A DNA stretch of 64,000 nucleotides, from positions 105,595,257 through 105,659,256 of the forward strand of contig NC_068359.1 of the NCBI RefSeq assembly GCF_020536995.1. Direction: 5' to 3'. Made by a program: the position numbers and the translations under genes. This DNA is from Dreissena polymorpha. Its lineage: Eukaryota; Mollusca; Bivalvia; Myida; Dreissenidae. Under the pieces are notes generated by a model. It did no database searches. It saw nothing but the letters and a program-made list of their open reading frames with translations, and was not told the DNA's origin. This document shows, one piece after another, positions 10,676 to 22,100 of this stretch (positions are counted from its first letter, which is position 1; each line of letters opens with the position of its first letter).

Positions 10676-12833
10676 TATACAATACAAATATAAGTTAAAT
10701 TAATTCGTTTCATAAAATATTTGTGTTCATGACGTCATGGTTGTTGACATTTTCTTAGCAAAATGAAAGTGCGAAATAAAAGCGAGCGATTAGCAAAATC
10801 GAAAAAGAAGCAAACACCGATCGACAACGTTGTGTTCGATAACAAGTATTCATTTACCGAGCTCTGCGATGGCGATTTGTGTGAAAATGACTCACGTAAA
10901 AGCTATTCGCATTTGCTAAATGGCGTGAAAAGAGTAAGCAGAAGTGGGTGGGGGGATGGAAGAAGATTGATTGACTCGTTGAGCTGGAGGTTTTGCTAAA
11001 CAAATTACAGTATGGTCAGTTTTGTAATCTGTGTCCCATTCCTTTGACAATATATAACATTGTTGGCGAACTACAAAATGGCCTCAGTGGTTATGTGTAC
11101 GTTGTTTGTGAAAACCCTGAATGTAGAAAAGTCAACCGTGTTGCTTATGGAAAGCAGCACCATCTCAAGATCAGGGGAATGCCATGCTTTGACGTAAATA
11201 CCAAGCTTGGAACAGGTATGCATGTCTTCATTTTTCAACCTGCTATTTTTATCAATGTTTAATCATTGTACAATTGCCATTGATCTTTGGACTAATTACA
11301 CATTTTCAGACCCCTTAAAATTCCAAGTGTCATTCCCAGTGAATATTTGTTTATCGTGTAATATATAAGGAAACATTCCGGTGTCCATCATATTCAGTTT
11401 TCAAATTGATTTTCGCATTTGTGTTGTTAAATCCAATTGATTGCTCATTCATGTTATTTAATAATGTAATGATGATACGAATGGATTCTATGAAAATACA
11501 TTGTGACGTCATTATTAAGTAACTACGACCTTATTTCGTTTTCATGTTCTTATCATTTTCAATTCTCTTTTCAGCAATGATAGTCAGTTTGGGCAGGCCG
11601 GTGAAGGTAAATTACTTCCTAACCACTCTAAACATAACGCTTCTGGCAAATATAAATCTTAAGAAGATGGAGGCTCGTGCTGGGGAGGCCATCAAGAAAA
11701 TCTCAACTGCGTCGTCTAACAAGGCTGCCATTGATGCTTATGAGAAAGAAATGGAGTAAGTGTAAAAACTAACTTTTAACACAATGTTATTGACTATTCT
11801 GGTGCCAAATTTTAGTATTTTTTCTCATCAACTGTCTTCTTATTTCCTATTCCAGATGAACATGAAACATATTAATAATAATTGTTTTATTAAAGGCACT
11901 GTGTTCAAAGTTTGGTAAAATTACATTTTTTTAAAAAGATTTTTGGTTAGAACCCCAGGGCAGGCACATTATTAAAAATATTTGTGATTGTTATTATAAA
12001 TATTAAAAGCTATTCCAAATATTACAATTTTTTAAAATAAATTCATTACTTTTAGTAATAAATCTTATGAAAGAGCATATGTATATTAAAATTCTGAGCT
12101 ATTCATATAAATGGTGAATTCTTTTCACAAGCGATAATTTGAGTTCAACGACTTGTCAATATGTAATGTGCTTGTTGTGCTGAAAATTGATTTTTCTCAT
12201 AACCAACGATCATATAAGGCGTCAGAATGAAACTAAAAGGGGAATTATAAAATTCATTAAATAAGCATTGTGTGAATTTAATTTTGTATTTCAGTTCGAG
12301 GTACAGTAATGCCTGATATTACTCAGATTGCTGCTGTGCATTTGAAGACGGGTTTTAAGTTCTCGACATATGTGAAGACAACAGTGTCAATTTCTTCGGA
12401 AGGTCAGAAAGTAATTGGCATCTCTGTTGATGATCATGGCATAATGCGTGTAAATGGTGGAAGTGTTGATAGTGTATCAATTATAACTTTTCTACATGAT
12501 TGTATGTTGTGGCTTGCAAAGTTTCCCAAAGCCATTTTTGTTAGTCATAATGGGCGCAGGTTTGATTTTCCGGTTTTGGTTAGTGAATTGCTGAACACAC
12601 ACTGTTTTGAAACGTTTTGTAATTGTATAAGCAGTTTTGTTGACTCTTTGCCGGTTTTCAAAAATCGTATCCTGGAGAGTCACACAAAAGATCTAGTGAA
12701 CGTGTTCTCCAGGCAACCTGCAACGCCCACAGTGCTCCTGATGATGTTGAAGCACTGGGATCTTTGCTTAAAACATGTAAAGTTACTGACAATATGGCCC
12801 ACATCTTTACTGTTACTGCAATCCATAATTCAA
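10676..12833 (+). pseudogene. Second copy of the Mutator-like/exonuclease segment
   Basis: Matches 5754-7905 at an offset of 4926-4929 bp with a few percent divergence. It carries the first piece (10763-10999), the CENPEC/DVNTKLGT piece (10993-11215), exon 3 (11572-11755) and the exonuclease exon (12295-12833) with SHNGRRFDFPVLVSELL. It keeps QFCNLCP, the CxxC lost in copy 1. It has neither the TTAA ends nor the C-terminal TAENIAG block and stops abruptly in SINE-derived sequence. Introns are kept, so it arose by DNA-level duplication, not retroposition. It shares copy 1's frame change and missing motif I, so the decay came before the duplication. Confidence 0.7.
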
Positions 12834-12955
12834 ACTTTTTGTTTTGATGTAGACATTTTAGTTTAAATAAATATGCTGTTTTATTGTAACCAATTTTTGT
12901 TTTTATTATGCCCATCAAATATATGTGTGAGAGGGTGGGTTTCGTTAACACATTA
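12832..12955. repeat. SINE tail repeat bordering copy 2
   Basis: 12832-12892 repeats 10610-10670 with a handful of differences, and the following ttattatgcccat..aaata matches the tail of SINE copy 1 (10087-10140). With the left copy it frames 10676-12831 as direct repeats. Confidence 0.7.
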
Positions 12956-13199
12956 AAACTTTTACAGTGTTTTCATATCAATGAGTACTCAACCCCTATC
13001 GTAAATGAGCAACGTAAGAATAAGTTCAGAATCATCTCCCCTTGAAGTTGAGATAAATATGAAATTACGCTTACAAGATGAAGCAGATTTTTTTAAACCT
13101 ACACAGTTCTGTTCCATTAATGAAAACTGCACACGGACGCCAGTAAAAACAAGGTTTACAAGGAAACCAATGTAAATAAAATGAACTATGAAATATTTG

Positions 13200-13310
13200 A
13201 GGGTTACAACACAAAATCATAGATAATGGTTATTTGGGGGTTATATCACAACATCATAGATAATGGTTATATGGGGGTTATAACACACAATCATAGATAA
13301 TGGTTATACC
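13200..13310. repeat. Three copies of a 37-bp minisatellite
   Basis: Units start at 13201, 13236 and 13273 and share the core atcatagataatggttat. The rest of 12956-13384 shows no gene. Confidence 0.75.
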
Positions 13311-13384
13311 AGTATCTTTTTCTATTGTGTTTAAAATAATCGGCCAATATATTAATATTTACAGTAGAAAAAAAATCGTTCCAT

Positions 13385-13977
13385 GTAATTTCATTGACTG
13401 CCTTTTACACTGAAATTCCCGACGCCCTCATCAATACTTATCTTGTTCATATCTCAAATAACAATGTGTACGCTCTTAGATCCATCACACACAATGATAT
13501 ATCATCTATTCCGTTTAAAAACAAATTATGGAAAACAAGCGTTTTCGTTTCGGTCACGAACCATATGGAATTCAATTCCAATAAGCATCCGACAAGTGTC
13601 TTCGAATACTACATTCAAAATAAAATTTAAAGAATACCTACAAACAAATCATTGATATATATGTATGCTCATTTTTTATTTTTTCTATGTTAATACTTTG
13701 TTGTGATGTTTTTGATGTGATTTATTTTGAAAGATTGATTTTTGTATCATATTTTGCATATTTTGTATTATCATAATCATCATCTTCATCATTATCATCG
13801 GCGTCGTCGTCGTCGGAATGATAAGAAAGTTATTATAACATTTAACTGTATAGTTCATTTTCTTTTTTCCCTTGTATGTTGGTATGTATGTTTCAAAATT
13901 TATACTAGTGTTTTGTTACTGAAGACCACATTGTAAAAAAGAAATTATTTCTTAATGTGAATTCTTCATGAAATAAA

Positions 13978-14027
<50 letters not shown>
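13385..14027 (+). mobile_element. 3' end of a LINE (non-LTR retrotransposon)
   Basis: The tail of a reverse-transcriptase ORF reads NNNVYALRS in one frame, then FSFRSRTIWNSIPISIRQVS and FKIKFKEYLQTNH with a stop at 13655 in another. The pattern 'fs...iWNslP..ir...s...Fk..lk.yl' ends the ORF2 of CR1/L2/Jockey-type LINEs. A 3' UTR of about 320 bases and an (ATT)n tail follow. It is 5'-truncated, with one frame change in the coding remnant. Confidence 0.65.
13979..14027. repeat. (ATT)n tail of the LINE
   Basis: About 16 ATT triplets directly after aaataaagtt, as in LINEs that end in a short simple repeat. Confidence 0.9.
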
Positions 14028-14028
<1 letters not shown>

Positions 14029-14424
14029 AAAATCAATTTTTGTATAATCTTGATGTTACATTTAAGACGTAAAAAGATGCTCACTAATGGCATAGTTAAA
14101 AAATTTGAGCCACTCGAATATTTGCTAAAAATATTGATTTAATTGTTTAAACCGCGAACATTGATAATTACTCATACGGAATCCGAATAAAAACCAAATA
14201 AACAAAGTTGTGCCTTTTGTCCCCATATGGCAAAACAATGGTTGTTTAAATGCGCTGTTTTCGTTGTTATTCCATATTTGGGAGTAGATAATCAAAAATC
14301 GGAGACATGTAAAGAATGATGTACGCGGTAATTATATGCTTTAAAATATTATATGTATTCACACTGCGTGAGAATAGCTATGCGTTAAAAATATGCGATA
14401 CTGGAAATCAAATGAAACATGCGT

Positions 14425-14555
14425 GAGGGGGTTCCGGTGACCTCGTCCACAAGGAAACTCGTCCCGTGGTCAACTCGTACCCATTTTTGGTCAACTCGTC
14501 CCTGTTTATTGGTCAACTCGTCCCTACCCGAGTCAACTCGTACCCGACATATAAA
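14425..14555. repeat. Degenerate (G)TCAACTCGTCCC minisatellite
   Basis: About six spaced occurrences of actcgtccc or actcgtaccc, most after gtca, with spacers such as gtggtca and atttttggtca. The unit length varies (about 17-24 bp). The open frame through it is low-complexity. Confidence 0.7.
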
Positions 14556-14759
14556 AGAAATGTTTCATAAACATGTTGTATTTACCATTAACTTTACCAC
14601 TTTAATTTGTATGGATTGACGCAATTGTTTTAAAATACAAAGCCTTACATGTCCGTTGTAATAAATACATTTAAAAACAGTTTTGTCTTTTTTCTTTCTT
14701 TAACTGTATTCTTGTTTTTTTAATGTTTACTTTTATCTACTAAGTATATACAGCATTTA

Positions 14760-15244
14760 CATGTGCCTTTTTCAAAGATTGTGGCATGTATTGAAATTTG
14801 TCATTAAATGCTTTATATTGAAAAATGTAAATATCCAAGGGATCTAAAAAGCTCCAGTAAAAAACAAGAATAAAATTAAAGAAAGAAAAAAAGTAACCAT
14901 CAACTGGGCTCGAACCACTGACACCTGGAGTAAAAGTCTAATACTTACACCACTCGGCCATTTGTGCGCGTAAAATGAGTGATGTATTTTATAAGCAATC
15001 CTCGTAGACTAAATATAACGACAACAACAGAACCCTCCAAATTATTCAATCGTTTCGTGTTGCAACGCCTTATAATTGTCAGGTTTTTAAATCGTCAAAA
15101 TATGCATGTAATGGATATTTTAGAGCATGGAAAATGTTCAGTATTACTGTTTTCTCACAAATATCTTAACTACAACGAAAATGTGCGAAACTGAAACATT
15201 TTTTTTTTAATTTTGTAAATTTACCAAAACGTGAAATGATCCCT
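14760..15244. mobile_element. TTAA-type miniature element with antisense tRNA-like promoter, copy A
   Basis: Matches the element at 20638-22979 along its length: aaatgctttatattgaaaaa, aagctccagtaaaaaa, attattcaatcgtttcgtgt. The right end reads gtgaaatgatccct then ttaa, and the left end is eroded. On the minus strand there is a box A (ccactcggcca read in reverse, 14950-14960) and a box B (gggctcgaacc read in reverse, 14906-14916). This copy lacks the insertion found in copy B and so shows the empty site. Confidence 0.65.
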
Positions 15245-15444
15245 TTAAAATTCAATTTTCTCGTTTAACCGAGTGAATCTTTAAACAGTATTGAATCATT
15301 ATATTGTATCTTTCGATATACAATGGAAATCTACGCAATACAATTCAAGAGCATTTGTAAAGTGTTTTACGTTTAGAACGCATTAACAAAACTTTGTGTG
15401 TACTCTTTCTAAAGTCTAACCTAGAACGTAACCCCAAATTTCCA

Positions 15445-15665
15445 GGTTTGCGTTGTGATTAGTACACGCGATTCGTGCTAAGCGACCCGGGTTCAAATCC
15501 CGTTTCCGGATGCATGCGACTTTGGATGGTGGTCCCCCATATCGGACAGGTGAAGTTTTTCGGGTTCTGCATCGTCCATGCACAGAAAAAATACCAAAAA
15601 TTGATAAACATTTTAGTACAAAGTAGAAGTAGCTGAAAAGTACGTATATAATTCGAAAATTCGTC
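15445..15665 (+). mobile_element. tRNA-derived SINE (Asp/His-like head)
   Basis: gttgtgattagtacacgcga is a box-A-like arm, and ggttcaaatcc (15490-15500) is a perfect box B inside acccgggttcaaatcccg. A fixed body follows (actttggatggtggtccccc, ggacaggtgaagtttttcgg). The head aligns better with tRNA-Asp or -His than with other types, but its acceptor stem does not close, so it is not called as a tRNA gene. Confidence 0.6.
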
Positions 15666-16165
15666 AAAACGTAGGTGTGTCTAATAAATTAATAAGATTC
15701 AAAAGATACAAAAACTGACGCATACTGCGGGTTCACGAATATCTCAGCCACAGATCTCATTAGGCACTCTCTTACAGTGTGCGGTGCATTACATTCACAT
15801 GTATGCTGAGGCACGAACGACAACTCTGCTAGGAGAATGCTCATAAGGATCTCATAAACTTCTAAATACACAAACTGCGTTTTCATATTCTTGATCATCT
15901 GACGATTTATTGCATAAATAAATCAATCGTCTGGTGTTTAAACCTTACGAATAATACCTACACAGACAGTATGAACTTGTATTTAAATGCATAAAATTCT
16001 ACCATGCGGAACGTATAGCGATTACCTCTTTATGATCACATGTCCTATGTTTTACCCTCTTAAGTGGTGTGTTTGTTTACAACAATTGAAATCATTCATA
16101 CCCAAAAGTAATATTGGCCTGATTGGATATATTTACGTACGTACATTTCGTGGTTCTTCAAGGCC

Positions 16166-16181
16166 ATGGCTGAGGAAGCGG
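16166..16181 (+). CDS. CRAL-TRIO gene, exon 1 (start codon)
   Basis: ggccATGGCTGAGGAAGCGG followed by donor gtgagt encodes MAEEA plus one base. It joins exon 2 in phase (G DTEFVSQL). The initiator context is good. The exon is very short and the choice rests on phase and splice signal alone. Confidence 0.5.
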
Positions 16182-19100
16182 GTGAGTCCTGTGGAAGAAT
16201 TATTTACACATGTATTTGCTTAGCCAACTATATAATATATTCGTATAATTTTAGTAGTTCAGTGTATTGATAATTCTTTGACGTTCATACCCATGATACT
16301 TTAAGCTTGCAGTTACCTCTCTTTTGGTTATACAAAGTTACGTTTTATAACCAAAAGAGAGGTAACTGCAAGAAGTCCTAATTACCTGTTCTAAATGATT
16401 GTTTAATATGAGACTAATTTAATCAATAAAGTTTTTGCCCATCAAGTTGCCCATGTCCTAGAAAAAACATCGTCTATAGCTAAGCTTGATATTATTCAAT
16501 GAAGACTAAATGTATCTTCACGATGCAAATTATTAAAAACCAACTAAAAACTGTAATATTTGTAAATACAAATAAGTAATCTGACAAATTATATGTTTTC
16601 TGACGGTAAAATTATTAATATTACACATGTATTGCTACTTTTCATTTGAGTTTATTTGAGGTCACTTTCCGTTTAGGGACTGGACACAATTAACAACTAC
16701 TGCAGACAAATAAACATACAACTGTCGTGAAGATGGAAGTTGTCTTATTTGGTAGATCTTTACGAAGAATGAAATGACAACAAATAATTGAACATTAAAC
16801 ATACCTACATTTTGCTGACTCTAAACAACATAATGCCTTCATGGGTCTACTCACTCGTTGCAACATGATAAGCTAATTAATTGGGTACAAGTTAATACCT
16901 TTGAATGAATTATTTAGCCATTTTCTAGTTTTACATTTTATTTTTAACATTGCACATTCAATTCTTACATATTGAATACAAAATTCAGTATCAACGTCAT
17001 AAAGAAGCACGACAGTATTGCTTAGAATTCGCTTAGCAAGTTTAATGTTACAATGATAATATATATAACACAAAAAAAAACACTTAACATATTCATCATA
17101 ACAATGTTTCGTGACTTTGCGGTATACAATACCAATAGACAATGTACTATAACATGATCTTCATTTTTAAAATAAGAAATGTGAAATATCTGGAAATTAT
17201 TTAAGGTGCCTGATGGAAATACTCAAAACACACGGTCATGAATACGGGGCGTGAAATATTGCAACTGCACAAACTAATTAAATAAAAATTTTGTTTTCAT
17301 AATATTTTTTTGGTAAATGTTTCCTCTTTTTAATTCAATCTTTACTTGGTATTTTTTTTATTTCAATACAATGTTTGCACTGGTAGTTTTGATGTCTTTG
17401 CGGAGTAAATTGACCTATTCATGGCTGATCTAAGACTGTTTTAGTCGTTTACGGTTCTACAACGTGTTGCACAAGAATAGCCATGTCTGGTATTTTGTCT
17501 TTTCGACTAACCATGAGCAGTAATAGTAGTTGGCACTCCATCCATATAGTAGCCTGTACTATGTGGCATCGGATATCTTAAAATAGACAAGAATGCTTTA
17601 TAGATAAAAAATAAAATAAAAATTGTCGTAGTTTAGCCATATGAAATTAGGTAAAATTATTTTATTACACATAAGTCCTTTTGAAATAGTAACTAGAAAC
17701 AGCTATTTCAGCCTTACAGTGACAATAATTTCATTTCACATTCAGTATGTATCCAGTGTTGTTTAGCATGCCAACTGACCAAGCATGTACAATGTAATAC
17801 ATTCCACAACAAGAGCTGTCTCTATAGAATGACATATGCCCCCGAAAAACGCTTTGATAGAAGTTATGAGCATTTTTCGAAACATAAACGCAGATTTCGA
17901 AACCTAAACGCGGACCTTAAGTTCAAGGTCAAAGTGAAAGTGGTCAAAATTTGTGTGCGTATGGAAAGGCCTTGTCCATATACACATGTACACCAAATAT
18001 GAACTCAGAAGGTTACATCTGAAGCGACATAGAAGTTATGAGCATTTTTCGAAACCTAAACGCAGATTTCGAAACCTAAACGCGGACCCTAAGTTCAAGG
18101 TCAAGGTGAAATGGGTCAAAATTTGTGTGCGTATGGAAAGGCCTTGTCCATATACACATGCATACCAAATATGAAGGTTACATCTGAAGCGACATAGAAG
18201 TTATGAGCAATTTTCGAAACCTAAACGCAGATTTCGAAACCTAAACGCGGACCCTAAGTTCAAGGTCATGGTCAAAGGGGCCAACATTTGTGTGGGTATG
18301 GAAGGGCCTTGTCCATATACACATGCATACCAAATGTGAAGGTTACATCTGAAGCGACATAAAAGTTATGGGCATGTTTCGAAACCTAAACGCAGATTTC
18401 GAAACCTAAAGGCGGACCTTAACTTCAAGGTCAAGGTCAATGGGGTCAAAATTGGTGTGCGTATGGAAAGGGCCTTGTCCATATACACATGCATACCAAA
18501 TATGAAGGTTACATCTGAAGCTACATAGAAGTTATGAGCATTTTTCGAAACATAAACGCAGATTTCGAAACCTAAACGCGGATTCTAAGTTCCAGGTCAG
18601 GGTGAAATGGTTCAAAATTTGTGTGTCTATGGAAAGGCCTCCTCTATATACACATGCATACCAAATATGAAGGTAACATCTGAGGCGACAAAGAAGTTAT
18701 GAGCATTTTTCGAAACCGAAACGCTGATTTCGAAACCTAAACGCGGACTCTAACTTCAAGGTCAAGTTGAAAGGGATCAAAATTTGTGTGCGTATGGAAA
18801 GGCCTTGTCCATATACACATGTATATGAAGGTTACTTCTGAAGCGACATAGAAGTTATGCGCATTTTTCAAAAAAGTGTGACGGAAAGACGGACAGACAG
18901 ACAGACGGACAGTACGATCACTATATGCCCTCCTTCGGGGGCATAAAAATCATTGAATACTTATTAATGTATCGTTACTACAGCCGAATTGCTATAGAAA
19001 TTCCCTACACAGTTTTGTTTGTCAATAAATCAAGATCAATAAAATTTACTCCACCAAACATAAACATTTTTTGGTGTGTATTTCTACTGCTGAAAACACT

Positions 19101-22100
19101 TCTACATCCATACTATACGTCTTACAAGGTTATCAAAAACATAAACAATTATTTCTTATATTGTTTGTAATTAAATTATAGTTTTACCTTAAACGATGGA
19201 TTGACACTATCGTTTTTATAACAGCACTTACAGAAAAATATTGCAACCTAAAATCACCATTTTCAGGGAATTCTGGACCCGTATTGACTATTCACAAACC
19301 GATTTTAAGACTTAATTCTTAAAAATAGAATATTATTAAAAACCTTATGATTTGATAGTATTTGAAAGTTATGTAATTATAGCAACTACTGCAAATGGAT
19401 TTTTATTTCAAATGACTGCAGGTAACTGTTATATTAATAATCAATGCGAACGGCTGTTATTTTGCACATGACCGCAAATGGCGGTTATATTTAAAGGTAA
19501 CTGCAAATTGTTGTTGTATTTCAGGTGACACTGAATTTGTAAGTCAGTTGTGTGACTCGAGTAAGCAGAAGGCTAAGGAGGAGCTAGGTGAGAGGAACGC
19601 GCGGGACACAGTCATCGCCGTGCAGACACTTCGACAGTGGGTAAAGGAACAACCATGGCTGAGGACGCCAACAGGTGAGTCATAAACTCTTTACATAATA
19701 GTATGTATTTTTGAATGGAATACTGTGAGGTTTATACAATCTTATAAAAGGGAAACATCGGTTTTACAGATTTTGCTTTCCTCTTGAGATTCTTGAGATT
19801 TCGGAAGTTCAGCCAACTAGAGGCTCGTAAGGCTCTTGAGAAATTCTGGACGACGCGCAGCAGTAGACCTGAGTGGTGCCGAAGCTTGGATCCCGAAGAC
19901 CCACTCTTTCAGAAGGTCATTAAGTCTGGGTGCGTAACTAGCGGGAGATCTGATGTCTTTATTCTTCTTCTTGCTGTTGCTGTTATCACTGTATGTATTA
20001 CAACACACGAACAACAAAGTCGTAAATGGGTAGATTTGATTCAGGTTGTTCTTCTGCCCGCTCAACAGTCTTTTTTATTTCTTGTCTTGGGTATAACTAT
20101 CGAAAACTATAAAAGGTTTCAACGTGAAATTTCATAGATCACAACAAGGGAAATTATAACTCGTATGTTGTTCGCATATTGATCATAAAGTTTAAATGGA
20201 TCGTTTTGTAAACTGCACTCTTATTGTAAATCCAAACTTTGTTAATTTTTAACAACACTAACAAATGTTTCAAAATTGTGTTTTATCTTGTTTGAACTTG
20301 TAACCAGAGTTTAATTGTTGTAAATCTGATTCCTTTTTCGTTCAAGAAGCACTATTATTGTGTTATACATAAAGAGTATTTAAGTGAAGAAAAAAAGATA
20401 AAAGGTTGAAGGATGTATGATATTTATTCAAATTGTGCAATGATTTTAATAATATAGTGAAAACACATTTTATCATATTACCAGATGAAAATCAATAGTA
20501 TAATAATGATCGTATAAACTTAAGCTCTAAACTTTCGCTTCTTTAGATCAGATTTGGGGTTTTCCATAAATTGGAGAATCTGATTTTCTCAACCTCGGAA
20601 ACACAAAATCGTCCAAAATTGCGATATTTGATATTAAAGGGGCCTTTTCACAGATTTTAAGCTGTTTTGAAGTTTGTAATTAAATGCTTTATATTGATAA
20701 ATGTAAATATTAGATCTAAAAAGCTCCAGTAAAAAAATCAAGAATAATTTTTTTAGCTCATCTATTTTTTGAAAAAAAAATATGAGCTATTGTCATCACC
20801 TTGGCGTCGGCGTCGGCGTTGGCGTTGGCGTCGGCGTCCGGTTAAGTTTTGCGTTTAGGTCCACTTTTCTCAGAAAGTATCAATGCTATTGCATTCAAAC
20901 TTGGTACACTTACTTACTATCATGAGGGGACTGGGCAAGCAAAGTTAGATAACTCTGGCGTGCATTTTGACAGAATTATGTGCCCTTTTTATACTTTTAA
21001 AATTAAAAATTTTGGTTAAGTTTTGCGTTTAGGTCCACTTTTCTCAGAAAGTATCAATGCTATTGGATTCAAACTTGGTACACTTACTTACTATCATGAG
21101 GGGACTGGGCAGGCAAAGTTAGATAACTCTGGCATGCATTTTGACAGAATTATGTGCCCTTTTTATACTTAGAAAATTGAAAATTTTGGTTAAGTTTTGT
21201 GTTTAGGTCCATTTTATTCCTTAAGTATCAAAGCTATTGCTTTCATACTTGCAACACTTACTAACTATCATAAGGGGACTGTGCAGGCAAAGTAATGTAA
21301 CTCTGACTGGCATTTTGACAGAATTATGTGCCCTTTTTATACTTAGAAAATTGAACATTTGGTTAAGTTTTGTGTTTAGGTCCACTTTATTCCTACAGTA
21401 TCAAAGCTATTGCTTTCATACTTGCAACACCTATTAACTATCATAAGGGGACTGTGCAGGCAAAGTTATGTAACTCTGAATGGCATTTGGAAGGAATTAT
21501 GGGCCCTATATACTTAGAAATTTGAAAATTTAGTTAAGTTTTGTGTTTTGGTCCACTTTACCCCTAAAGTATCATAGATATTTGCTTTCATACTTGGAAC
21601 ACTCGCAAACTATCATAAGGGTACAGTAAAAGGACAAGTTGCATAACTCTGGTTGTCATTTTTACGGAATTATGGCCCTTTTTTGACTTAGTAACTTTGA
21701 ATATATGGTTAAATTTTGTGTTTCGATCCACTTTACTTCTTAAGTATCAAGGCTATTGCTTTCAAACTTCAAATACTTTCATGCTATCATGAGGTTACTG
21801 TACCTGGCAAGTTGAATTTTACCTTGACCTTTGAATGACCTTGACTCTCAAGGTCAAATTATTAAATTTTGCTAAAATTGCCATAACTTCTTTATTTATG
21901 ATTACATTTGATTGATACTTTGACAAAACTACTCTTACCTGACATACCACAATAGACTCCACCCAAACCATCCCCCGTGCCCTCCCCCCTACCCCCCTCC
22001 CCCCCCCCACCCCCCTATTTTTTTTTTTTTTTTAGATCATCTCACAAATGACCACCACACCCTCACACTATACCCCACCCCCCACCCCACCCACCCCAAT

